Part shown: in pieces, positions 1 to 8,065 of the stretch
How positions within the stretch are numbered: the stretch's first letter is position 1
Layout of the letters: every line of letters begins with the position of its first letter
DNA from: CAZVJA01 sp964626885
GTDB lineage: Bacteria; Planctomycetota; Planctomycetia; Planctomycetales; Planctomycetaceae
Assembly (NCBI GenBank): GCA_964626885.1
Contig: CAZVJA010000007.1
Location: 1 to 57,041 of the forward strand
Reading direction: 5' to 3'
DNA length: 57,041 nt
Position numbers and translations under genes: made by a program
Notes under the pieces: model-generated
Database searches by the model: none
What the model was told of the DNA's origin: nothing
The model's input: the letters and a program-made list of their open reading frames with translations, nothing else

Positions 1-550
1 GAACCTGTGGGACAGGGGAGGCAGTCGTGTCTGTAGAACGCTTCAGGTTGGCTCACTCGGTGGATTTACCTGGGGCGATTCCGCGATGATCCAGGAGAAT
101 TCTCACGGAGTGGATTGTCGATATTGGAAGATCGATTCAAATCCGCAGGTTGAAGCTAACGATTTCGGAGTGGATGCGGTCTGAATTGGCATCATCTCAT
201 GCTTGTATTACGGCAGGCGGGTTGACTCAACCCGGAGGTCTCCGCGCGGCTCATCCGCTGGAACCAGCCAAGGGAATCTATACAAACGGACACATTTTGC
301 TGACTACTGCGCTTTCCATGGGGTCCGATTTCTCAATCCTGTGGGAACTTGCGGCGAACCCCCAGCGTCGAAAAGGGAATGGAGAGAACCCTCAGTTGCT
401 GAGGGAGTCTGGATATTGCGCTTTGAAACCTAAGGTGCGACTGGGGTTACGGCACGGATTTTACCAGCCCTATCATCGAATTCGCCACTCGCGGCGAACG
501 GCGGAACTCTCTATGATCTGATACGGATTCCTGAGGCAGGTTATTAGGCG
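1..550. other. Leading region without a supported gene
   Basis: No recognisable coding sequence. A frame open from base 2 to 193 on the plus strand and a 123-codon frame at 150-521 give no family-like protein and have no convincing start. The end of an upstream gene, possibly the sigma factor partner of the next gene, may lie just outside the window. The only signal I can support is the ECF-type promoter at 344-369. Confidence 0.5.
344..369 (+). promoter_or_regulatory. Candidate ECF-sigma (RpoE-type) promoter
   Basis: GGAACTT at 344-350 and CGTC at 366-369 are separated by 15 bases, the -35/-10 arrangement typical of ECF sigma promoters. It lies about 180 bases upstream of an anti-sigma-like gene, where autoregulation by an ECF factor would be expected. 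The motif match is seen directly; its use is inferred. Confidence 0.45.
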
Positions 551-2296
551 ATGGACGAGATTTTTTCCGAAGACTCCCTTTCCGCGTACTTCGATGGCGA
601 AGTGACCTCGGACGAGCGCGCGCGGATCGAGGATCGCCTGACCAAACAGCCGGAATTGCAACGAGAACTGGATCAGGTTCGACAGGTTTCAGATCTGGTC
701 CGGCAGTTGGAAGGTCCATCGGCTCCTGCCGAGCTTCGTGCGTCAGTGATGCATCGCATCGAACGAGAGATGTTGCTCGGTCCACCTCCGACCCCGGTAC
801 CAGCCGGACACCCCAATCGACGCCATTCGCGTTGGATTTACGGCGGAGGGGTCTTTGCCGTGGCGGCAGCGCTCCTGATCACAGTGGCGTATTACGCCGG
901 GCAATTCGCTGCTCCCGATCGACCGGAAGGTGAAGTCATTGCTCTGAACGACCGGCTCACGCAGCCAAGTAAATCCTCATCTCCATCGCCCGAGGCCAGG
1001 TCTGATGCTCAAGGCGGGGAGAGAATGACGAGCAAGGAAGACGTGGCCAGAATAGATCGATCGGAAGGAGTCGCTCGATCCCCAAGTGCACCATCGAGCG
1101 CATCTGCACCCGCTCTGACTGCTGCCCCACAATCAGGGAAGCCAACTGCTATCGCAAACGCTCTCGGCGCCAGCCGGCAATCACAGCTTGTCTTCCGAGA
1201 AGCGGAATTGCGCGAGGCCGAGATCGGCGACGTCGTCAAGGCGTTTGAACATGTCGAGGGGAAGGTCTCTGTGGTATACCTGACCGTCGTTGATCGCGCG
1301 GAAGGACTCCAGGGCTTTCAACGAGCCCTGGCTCGCAATTCGATCATGCAGCAGCCGGAGAAGCCGGCTGAGTTCGACAAAGTCGCCGATTCCCGGACAG
1401 GCAATACCAACGAATTCGCGGAACGGGTGCGATCGCATAAGGCGGGCGATTTGGAATGCGTTTACGTGGAAGCCCCCGGCGAACAACTGGTGGCTGCGCT
1501 CCGGGAACTTCGGGCGGAAATGCAGATCAACGAGCTGCGCGTGGAAGAGCCGGTGTCGCTGGCACAACTCGATGATCGTTCGGGGAATCAACTGCTGGCT
1601 GGGCGTTTGTCTGGTGAAGGAGAATCGGCATCTGCGCGAGATAAATCCAGTTCCAGCGAAAAAGAGTCTTCTGAGATCTCCGACGCGAAAGACGGCCAAT
1701 CACAAGGCGAGAAAAAGGCGGACGACTCTTCAAAGGGGAACAGTGATGCCAAGTCCCCTTCGGCAGTGCAAGACACACCGGCTGACGCACCCGCCAAGAA
1801 GGAGTCCGCTCAGCCTGCAAATAAACCTGTGGCGGAAAGTCTGGACGGGAAGTCCAAGAGTCCGTCACGTAGTGTCAACCGCGGTGAACGAGCTTCTGAG
1901 CAGAGCACTCTCGCTCGGCAAGTGCAGGTGACATTGCCGGAGAGTGCACTCGGTTTCGGCCGCACGCTCGATGGGACTGTTCCTATTGGCCGAGATGCTG
2001 ATGGCAAATCGGCTGAGCAACCTCGGTCGAGTGATCGACAGCCTGTAGTTGCATCGCGGCCGAGAGGTCTCTCGCAATCCCTCGTCAAATCCCAGTTCGG
2101 TGCCCAAGCAACGCAAGGCAAGCATCAGAGTGCCGAGAAGCCACGTACCGAAGCGAAGGTGCAGGTGCTTTTCGTACTCATCGACAGCAAGACCGGACAG
2201 CAATTGCCCAGCACTGCTCCACCGGCCGCGGCGCCGATGAAGAAGGCACGGCGGGCGGCTCCTGGAGACAAGCACGACGACGGTGCCGCTTCCTGA
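551..2296 (+). CDS. Anti-sigma factor-like membrane protein
   Basis: The 581-residue protein opens with an RseA/zinc-finger-less anti-sigma type segment (about 1-75; it starts MDEIFSEDSLSAYFDGE and continues with acidic and helical residues). One membrane segment follows at about 96-118, then a long extracytoplasmic part rich in Ser, Lys, Asp and Glu (about 350-560) of low complexity. The N-terminal 'YFDGE' pattern is typical of proteins that hold an ECF sigma factor at the membrane. Residues about 215-330 look folded but I do not recognise a domain. The sigma partner is not visible and may lie just upstream of the window. An ECF-type promoter sits at 344-369. The role is inferred from architecture. 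Confidence 0.75.
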   Translation: MDEIFSEDSLSAYFDGEVTSDERARIEDRLTKQPELQRELDQVRQVSDLVRQLEGPSAPAELRASVMHRIEREMLLGPPPTPVPAGHPNRRHSRWIYGGGVFAVAAALLITVAYYAGQFAAPDRPEGEVIALNDRLTQPSKSSSPSPEARSDAQGGERMTSKEDVARIDRSEGVARSPSAPSSASAPALTAAPQSGKPTAIANALGASRQSQLVFREAELREAEIGDVVKAFEHVEGKVSVVYLTVVDRAEGLQGFQRALARNSIMQQPEKPAEFDKVADSRTGNTNEFAERVRSHKAGDLECVYVEAPGEQLVAALRELRAEMQINELRVEEPVSLAQLDDRSGNQLLAGRLSGEGESASARDKSSSSEKESSEISDAKDGQSQGEKKADDSSKGNSDAKSPSAVQDTPADAPAKKESAQPANKPVAESLDGKSKSPSRSVNRGERASEQSTLARQVQVTLPESALGFGRTLDGTVPIGRDADGKSAEQPRSSDRQPVVASRPRGLSQSLVKSQFGAQATQGKHQSAEKPRTEAKVQVLFVLIDSKTGQQLPSTAPPAAAPMKKARRAAPGDKHDDGAAS

Positions 2297-2446
2297 GACT
2301 TGAGTCGAGCATTGCGTCCTTCATCGGAAGCTGCGGATTCGATTGAGCCGTCCCGATTGCAACCGTCCTCACGGATTGCAAGAATTGCCTCGTTGCAGGC
2401 TCGTTGGGCCTGGTTATCTCCGCGCAACCGTAGCTTCGGAGGCACG

Positions 2447-3823
2447 ATGTCTCAAGCCGGATACCGCACCTCGCCGCTCCCGTCCCCCAATATGCCCTCC
2501 GGCATCCCCTACATCGTGGGGAACGAAGCCGCGGAGCGATTCAGCTTTTATGGTATGCGGAGCATCCTTGTCATTTACATGACCACCATATTGCGCAATC
2601 GCGCCGGCGAAACAGCCCCGATGTCGGAAGTCGAGGCGAAATATTATTTTCACCTGTTCGAGGCCGGTGCTTACCTCTTTCCAATCCTGGGAGGGCTGCT
2701 CGCGGATGTGCTGTGGGGAAAATACCGCACGATCATTCTGCTCTCCCTGGTCTACTGCCTCGGCCATGTCGCTTTGGCGGCGGATGAAACAAGACTCGGC
2801 CTGGCGGTCGGGTTGTCACTCATCGCCGTCGGAGCGGGAGGGATCAAGCCGTGCGTTTCCGCGCACGTGGGAGACCAATTCGGTCGCCAGAATCAACATC
2901 TTGTGTCGCGCGTGTTCGGGTGGTTCTACTTCGCGATCAACCTGGGCGCGTTTGCGTCGACCATCTTGACGCCGATCCTATTGAAACATGTCGGGCCGGC
3001 GGTTGCCTTTGGCGTGCCGGGCGTGTTGATGTTTCTGGCAACGTTGATTTTCTGGCTTGGTCGCCATGAATTTGTTCATATTCCGGCCGGCGGTCCACAA
3101 GCGATCACCGAAGCATTCAGTCCTGAAGGGCGGCGGGCGATCTTCAACCTTGTGCCGTTGTATCTTTTCGTGGCGGTCTTCTGGTCGTTGTACGATCAGT
3201 CGGCTTCCGCCTGGGTTCTACAGGCGCAGAAGATGGACCGGGTCTGGCTCGGTCACGACTGGCTGTCCTCGCAGATCCAAGCGATTAACCCCATTCTGAT
3301 TTTGACCTTCGTCCCACTATTCTCGTACGTAGTGTACCCCGCCATCGGCAAGATCTTTCCACTCACGCCACTGCGGAAGGTCGGCATCGGGTTGTTTCTG
3401 ACCGTGGCTGCGTTTTCCTTGAGCGCACTCATCGAGACGGAGATCCACGCGCGCCAGGCTGTGGAACTTCCACCACCGAACATCAGCAAACAACTTGTCG
3501 CTTACCTGGTGCTCACCGCCGCCGAAGTCTTGGTCTCCATTACCTGCCTGGAATTCTCATACACGCAGGCACCGAAGCGGATGAAATCGTTCATCATGTC
3601 GCTGTATCTGCTTTCGGTCTCGGCCGGGAATTTGCTGACCGCAATGGTCAATAAATTCATGATGCGAAACGACGGCAGCAGCCGGTTGGAAGGGGCGGCG
3701 TATTACTGGTTCTTCACGGTCTTGATGCTCGTGGCGGCGGTGATCTTCGTGGGCTTTGCCACAAGATACCGCGGCCAGACGTATATACAGGATGAAGGGG
3801 ATGGAGTCGCGTCAACAACATAG
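2447..3823 (+). CDS. POT/PTR2 family proton-dependent oligopeptide transporter
   Basis: A 458-residue inner-membrane transporter of the major facilitator superfamily, predicted to import di- and tripeptides with protons. The family hallmark ExxER is present as E27-A-A-E30-R31 followed by FSFYG, and about 12 hydrophobic segments follow. The ATG at 2447 is chosen because GGAGG lies at 2438-2442, four bases upstream; the frame is open from a TTG at 2300, but that extension is Arg/Ser-rich and not membrane-like. It follows the anti-sigma-like gene by 150 bases and may have its own promoter. The exact substrate cannot be read from the sequence. Confidence 0.9.
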   Translation: MSQAGYRTSPLPSPNMPSGIPYIVGNEAAERFSFYGMRSILVIYMTTILRNRAGETAPMSEVEAKYYFHLFEAGAYLFPILGGLLADVLWGKYRTIILLSLVYCLGHVALAADETRLGLAVGLSLIAVGAGGIKPCVSAHVGDQFGRQNQHLVSRVFGWFYFAINLGAFASTILTPILLKHVGPAVAFGVPGVLMFLATLIFWLGRHEFVHIPAGGPQAITEAFSPEGRRAIFNLVPLYLFVAVFWSLYDQSASAWVLQAQKMDRVWLGHDWLSSQIQAINPILILTFVPLFSYVVYPAIGKIFPLTPLRKVGIGLFLTVAAFSLSALIETEIHARQAVELPPPNISKQLVAYLVLTAAEVLVSITCLEFSYTQAPKRMKSFIMSLYLLSVSAGNLLTAMVNKFMMRNDGSSRLEGAAYYWFFTVLMLVAAVIFVGFATRYRGQTYIQDEGDGVASTT

Positions 3824-3866
3824 TGCTTCTGGTGAATGATCTATTTGTAAGGGCAGGAGATTCGCC

Positions 3867-4208
3867 GTGGCACGCCGTAAACCGAAGTATATCCGGGACG
3901 CAGAAGCTGCTATCAAGCCAGAGAAAATACCACCGCACCAAATTCCCGCAGATATCTCTCAGCAGGCACCACACACATCGTACGGAGGTGTTCCACTTTT
4001 CTACGAAGACAAAGAGTTCACCTGTGTTGATTGCGGAAAAACTGAAGTTTGGACGGCAGAGCAGCAGAAATGGTGGTATGAAACCGCGAAGGGCTACATA
4101 TTCTCGACGGCAGTTCGCTGTCATGCTTGTCGCGAGAAGCTGCGGCAGTCACACGCCGGCACTCCACGGAAATCCCATCGCGATCGCCGTGAACAGCAAG
4201 AGCAATAA
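3867..4208 (+). CDS. Zinc-ribbon domain protein
   Basis: A 113-residue basic protein with a GTG start and AGGAGA seven bases or so upstream (3855-3860). Two CxxC pairs (C53/C56 in CVDC, C85/C88 in CHAC) flank the segment WTAEQQKWWYE, the signature of the probable zinc-ribbon family (zf-Tbcl type). The Cys pairs should bind one zinc ion. The C-terminal tail is Arg/Gln-rich. Small stand-alone proteins of this type have no established function; nucleic-acid or ribosome contact is possible but not shown. It lies 43 bases after the peptide transporter, which could mean co-transcription. Confidence 0.85.
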   Translation: MARRKPKYIRDAEAAIKPEKIPPHQIPADISQQAPHTSYGGVPLFYEDKEFTCVDCGKTEVWTAEQQKWWYETAKGYIFSTAVRCHACREKLRQSHAGTPRKSHRDRREQQEQ

Positions 4209-4355
4209 AGAGTTACCTTTCTGCCAGAAAACTGCTCGTGCAAGAAACCGGACGATCTGCTATTTTTCCCGCCTCTTCGATCTGCTGCTCTAAGATTTTC
4301 CCATCGTCGATCACGTCATTCCCGCAGCCATGTTGCGCCCCTCCGGACATGCCCA

Positions 4356-5387
4356 ATGGCTTGTCGCCGTTTGATCGCCGCCGTCGCGATTCTCATCGGT
4401 TGCACGCTGAGTGCGGTTGCAACGTTGCGCGCCGGCGAGCCGGAACTCGTCATTCCCCAGCCGCACAGCGAACCTGCTACTCCCGAAGAAGTGTTCGACC
4501 CTCCGCAACTTCCCCTCACTTCGGGCGAACTTCCCGGAACGGTCAAGATCGACGGCGCGGATGACGGTTCGAGCAGCAGTTCAACCAGTCCGTCGGAATC
4601 CGAAGTGCCCGAGGACGACCCTTTTCCCGCGGGGTTTGCCATCCGCTGGCTGATGCCGGTCGACGGGTTTGGCATTACGGATCTGGAACTCGGCTCGACC
4701 GATCACCGTCCCCGGTTCTCGGATAAAACCCGACTGAACTTCGACATTCCCTTTGCCGTGCACTTCATCGACGAGCCGCAGCCGCTCGGCCTCCCCTCGG
4801 AGCTTTACAGTGCACAAATCGAAAGCCGCTGGGTGCAACCGCTGGATGATCTCTACGGATTCGATATTGCCGTGACCCCCGGCTGGTTCAGCGATTTCGA
4901 CGCGGGGCGAAACAATGGGTTTCGCGTGAGCGGGCACGGCATGGCCACCATGCGAGTGTCAGAGACGTTGCAGTTCGCACTCGGTGCAATGTATCTCGGT
5001 CGGGAGGATGTGCGGATACTTCCGGCGGGAGGTGTTCGCTGGGCGATCACTCCCGACACGCGGCTTGACCTGTTGATGCCGAAGCCGCGTATCTCGCAGC
5101 GCATCCGTTGGCATGAAAACGACGAGAAAGACGAGCGATACATATACGCCGGCTTCGAGCTGTTCGGCGGCAATTCCTGGGCAGTTACCCGCCCGGACGA
5201 TTCCTATGATACGTTCACGTATCGCGACTTCCGTTTCCTCGTCGGTTTCGAGACACGCAATCCGAGCATCACGAGGAGCGTTCTCGAGCTGGGATATGTC
5301 TTTGCGCGGAAGCTGGAATTTGAGCGAAGTCCGGAAACGCTTCATCCAGGCGGAACGTTGCTGCTGCGGCTGGGGTCGGCATATTAG
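4356..5387 (+). CDS. Exported beta-barrel outer-membrane protein (DUF6268-like)
   Basis: A 343-residue protein with an N-terminal signal peptide (hydrophobic core about 6-24, cleavage near 26), a Pro/Ser/Asp-rich linker to about residue 90, then alternating aromatic/polar strands ending in a C-terminal strand LLLRLGSAY. This pattern matches planctomycete outer-membrane beta-barrels of the DUF6268 type. The function (pore, receptor or structural) is unknown. The gene stands alone on the plus strand and converges on the hydrolase gene, with two strong hairpins in the 53-base gap. The family name is recalled from the sequence pattern and should be treated as probable. Confidence 0.65.
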   Translation: MACRRLIAAVAILIGCTLSAVATLRAGEPELVIPQPHSEPATPEEVFDPPQLPLTSGELPGTVKIDGADDGSSSSSTSPSESEVPEDDPFPAGFAIRWLMPVDGFGITDLELGSTDHRPRFSDKTRLNFDIPFAVHFIDEPQPLGLPSELYSAQIESRWVQPLDDLYGFDIAVTPGWFSDFDAGRNNGFRVSGHGMATMRVSETLQFALGAMYLGREDVRILPAGGVRWAITPDTRLDLLMPKPRISQRIRWHENDEKDERYIYAGFELFGGNSWAVTRPDDSYDTFTYRDFRFLVGFETRNPSITRSVLELGYVFARKLEFERSPETLHPGGTLLLRLGSAY

Positions 5388-5393
5388 CAGCGG

Positions 5394-5440
5394 GCGCCGA
5401 ACGGATCGGCGCAACTCGTCTGCGACAGCTTCGAAGCTGT
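5394..5440. terminator. Two hairpins between convergent genes
   Basis: GCGCCGA (5394-5400) pairs with TCGGCGC (5406-5412) over a 5-base loop. ACAGCT (5425-5430) pairs with AGCTGT (5435-5440) over a TCGA loop. Both fill the 53-base gap between two convergent genes. A U-rich tail is short or absent, so they may act as transcript 3' ends rather than classical intrinsic terminators. Confidence 0.5.
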
Positions 5441-7795
5441 TTAATCGACGTCGACCCGCGCGGTGAAGAGCATTTCACGGTCTCCCCGCAGGCGGAGATC
5501 TTCCAGCAGCGTTTCGGTGCTCGGCTTGAGAACGTCGTTGAACTTTATCTGATTGTTTCGCACGCGAATCCGTAGACGCTTTCCGTAATCGATGAATTCC
5601 TGCGAGAACCACACTGTGTGCCGGTCGGCTCCGGATCGAAGGGTGAGGACGTTGTAGTCGGCATTGCCGGAAAGGATTTGCGCGCTGAGAGTCATCGGAG
5701 TGACGTGCCCGCGACTCTTTCCCGCCAGCACCGCCGATTGCGTGACGTTCGGCGGAAACCCTTCGGCCTGCACCCAGTGGCAGCGGTTCTCACTCGGCCG
5801 CAAAATCTTTAATTCGACTTCCGTCGGATACTTGCGGCGTTGATGGAGCTCCATCCACTCGAATAACCGGTGGATTTCCTCGTAATAAGCTTCGTAACCC
5901 CGCCCCATGTATTCGACCAAAACCACGTCGGTATTCAGTCGTAGTTTGTCCATCATATTGTTGACGACCGATAGATCGCGCGTCGCCGTATTGCGATCAA
6001 GATCGAGTTCTCCTCCAACAATGTACCAGGCGGTCTGATTGGCGTTCCAAAAGTACCATCGGCAATAGTTGTCACACACTCCTGCGATCGGAATGACGCC
6101 AGCGAACAAGTCCGGATGAGACATGCCGATATCGAACGCGGCATCTCCCCCCATGCCGTGGCCCGAAAGGAAAATGCGGTCCGAATCGACACGAAACCGC
6201 TTGCGGGCGTCGTTGATACTGCGGAGGACGATGTCATGCGCGGAGACGTCGTAATCGTATTCGGCCGCTTTTTCGGTGGCATATTCCGGCGCGATGACGA
6301 TGTAGCCATGCCGCAGTGATTGGCCCGCCTGGCCGGAGCCCCCTCCCCACCAGATAAGTTCTTGAGGGGCACGACGATCGGCGGGGCGAAGAGCGACGAT
6401 CATCGGGTACTTGTGGCTGGGAACATATTCGTCAGGCAGCAGAACATGGTAGACCGGCGCGTTTCCGGGGAGTCCGTCGTCGATTTCCACGGTCATTGGC
6501 TCGGCTGGCTCCATGTTCGGTGTGTCGATGGTCATCGGCAAGAACGGAACCAGCTTCAAGATTTGCTCAGTGCCGATCCCTTCGAGGGCCTCCAGCCGCG
6601 TCAGTAATTCCGTTCGCTCCTGCGGTGTTTTGGCCCGCAGATAGTCGGCAACGATCAACCGCGCCTTCCATAAGTTGGCTGCGGTCTTCAAATCGGTTAC
6701 TGCTGACGAGTTTCCGACAATCCATCCGGAATATGCCAACGCGAGCTTCTCGGACGCTGAAAGGGTCGAGTCACCGGCGAGGTTCAGAAATGCTTCCAGA
6801 CGCGGAAGCGTTTCGTAGTTGAGTTCGTCCCGAACAAACGATCGGAACGGGGCGATGGTGGAGACAAGATCGGGGCTGTCGACCTTTGCTTGCAGCTCGG
6901 CCAGAAGCAACAACGCCTTTTCCCCTTTCTCGTGGGCCAAGTCGTAGTCGTTTTTCAGGTCGCGGATCTCGCGCAACACTGTCGCGCCCATGTCCTCGGT
7001 AGGGAACCTCTGCAATGACTCGTATGCCAAGCGATGTTGCCCCGCGGACTTCCTTCGTCGCAGTTCCTGCAGAATCAGCTTGGCTTGTAACTGCCGCAGC
7101 TCCTGGCGAACCTGGGCCACGCGTGCTTTCAGTTCCGGAAAGTCCCGCAGGATCGAGTCGAGTTCGGCGGCGCATTGCGGATGCAGCCCCGCCTGTAAAT
7201 AGAACCGGGCGACCGCCAGGCGATCCTCCGGGTTTTTGCTATCGATCGCCTTGTGAACGATCACGTCCAGCTTCTCGGGGGGAATGGAAGTCGTCGAGAC
7301 CGCGTGCTGCCATTCGTAATTCAAGCTGGTGAGATAGAGAAGCTGCGGCGTTATCTTTTCGATCCCCACGACAAGCTGCTTGGGACCGAACTGGGTGTTA
7401 ACGGTATGTGTCCGCTGGCCGAACTCGTTGAACTCAGTCGTCTCCGCATATCCTTCCAGCGACGCGAGCATCTGTTTGCGGGATGTGTGATGTTGCTTCA
7501 GCTCGAAGGAGTCGTACTTGGAGAAATCGGCCGCGTCGCTGAGATCGTCCACCTGCTTCCGCGGGATGAAGATGCGGCGCATGCCGTCATCAACCATCAA
7601 CACGGGATAGCCGGTGGTCGGCCCTTGATTTCGCTGGATCGCCCCGAGTGTGATTCCCTGGAGCCAGACCGGAGTTCCCTCGAATGTCATGCCGGTCTTC
7701 AGGCGCGCGTGTCCCGCGAGCGAAGTTGCGCACCATTCGAGCGCAATAAATGTGGCGAGCGCGAACAGCCTCGGTGACTTGCCTGACCGATACAT
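5441..7795 (-). CDS. Exported alpha/beta-hydrolase-fold protein, nucleophile replaced
   Basis: Counted from the ATG at 7795 the protein has 784 residues. It starts with a good signal peptide (MYRSGKSPRLFALATF, cleavage after SLAG), which is why I prefer this start over the in-frame ATG at 7885. The middle (about 180-400) is helical and TPR-like. The C-terminal half carries an esterase/PHB-depolymerase-like fold, with strands PMIVAL and IFLSGHGMGG. The usual nucleophile motif GxSxG reads G-H-G-M-G: the Ser position is Gly547 (codon 6155-6157). It may therefore be non-hydrolytic or use another residue. It lies 270 bases downstream of the Ser/Thr kinase gene on the same strand. Confidence 0.75.
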   Translation of the reverse strand: MYRSGKSPRLFALATFIALEWCATSLAGHARLKTGMTFEGTPVWLQGITLGAIQRNQGPTTGYPVLMVDDGMRRIFIPRKQVDDLSDAADFSKYDSFELKQHHTSRKQMLASLEGYAETTEFNEFGQRTHTVNTQFGPKQLVVGIEKITPQLLYLTSLNYEWQHAVSTTSIPPEKLDVIVHKAIDSKNPEDRLAVARFYLQAGLHPQCAAELDSILRDFPELKARVAQVRQELRQLQAKLILQELRRRKSAGQHRLAYESLQRFPTEDMGATVLREIRDLKNDYDLAHEKGEKALLLLAELQAKVDSPDLVSTIAPFRSFVRDELNYETLPRLEAFLNLAGDSTLSASEKLALAYSGWIVGNSSAVTDLKTAANLWKARLIVADYLRAKTPQERTELLTRLEALEGIGTEQILKLVPFLPMTIDTPNMEPAEPMTVEIDDGLPGNAPVYHVLLPDEYVPSHKYPMIVALRPADRRAPQELIWWGGGSGQAGQSLRHGYIVIAPEYATEKAAEYDYDVSAHDIVLRSINDARKRFRVDSDRIFLSGHGMGGDAAFDIGMSHPDLFAGVIPIAGVCDNYCRWYFWNANQTAWYIVGGELDLDRNTATRDLSVVNNMMDKLRLNTDVVLVEYMGRGYEAYYEEIHRLFEWMELHQRRKYPTEVELKILRPSENRCHWVQAEGFPPNVTQSAVLAGKSRGHVTPMTLSAQILSGNADYNVLTLRSGADRHTVWFSQEFIDYGKRLRIRVRNNQIKFNDVLKPSTETLLEDLRLRGDREMLFTARVDVD

Positions 7796-8065
7796 TCCGA
7801 GCCCCGACGCGGAAAGGAGAGTGCAACTAACCACTGCCATGGAATGGAAATCGACATGGCCCGCAAAGACTCTCTGGTCAATCATCCGTCTTGGGACGAT
7901 GCCTGTCCAGACGGATCACTCCCCGTCGTCGCAATCGGCTGCTTCTGAGGGGCATCGCCCGAATAACCCGGAGAATTAGAACACGATAGCTGCGGATATT
8001 TACTTGATTCAGCATTCAAACCCGACGGCAATGCGGCCAATCGGCAGGCACGGCGTATGCAGTGT

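Noticed and set aside
150..521. 123-codon open frame in the leading region
   Set aside because: Composition is not protein-like (scattered Arg, Gly and Pro), no ribosome site, no family resemblance; it overlaps a candidate promoter.
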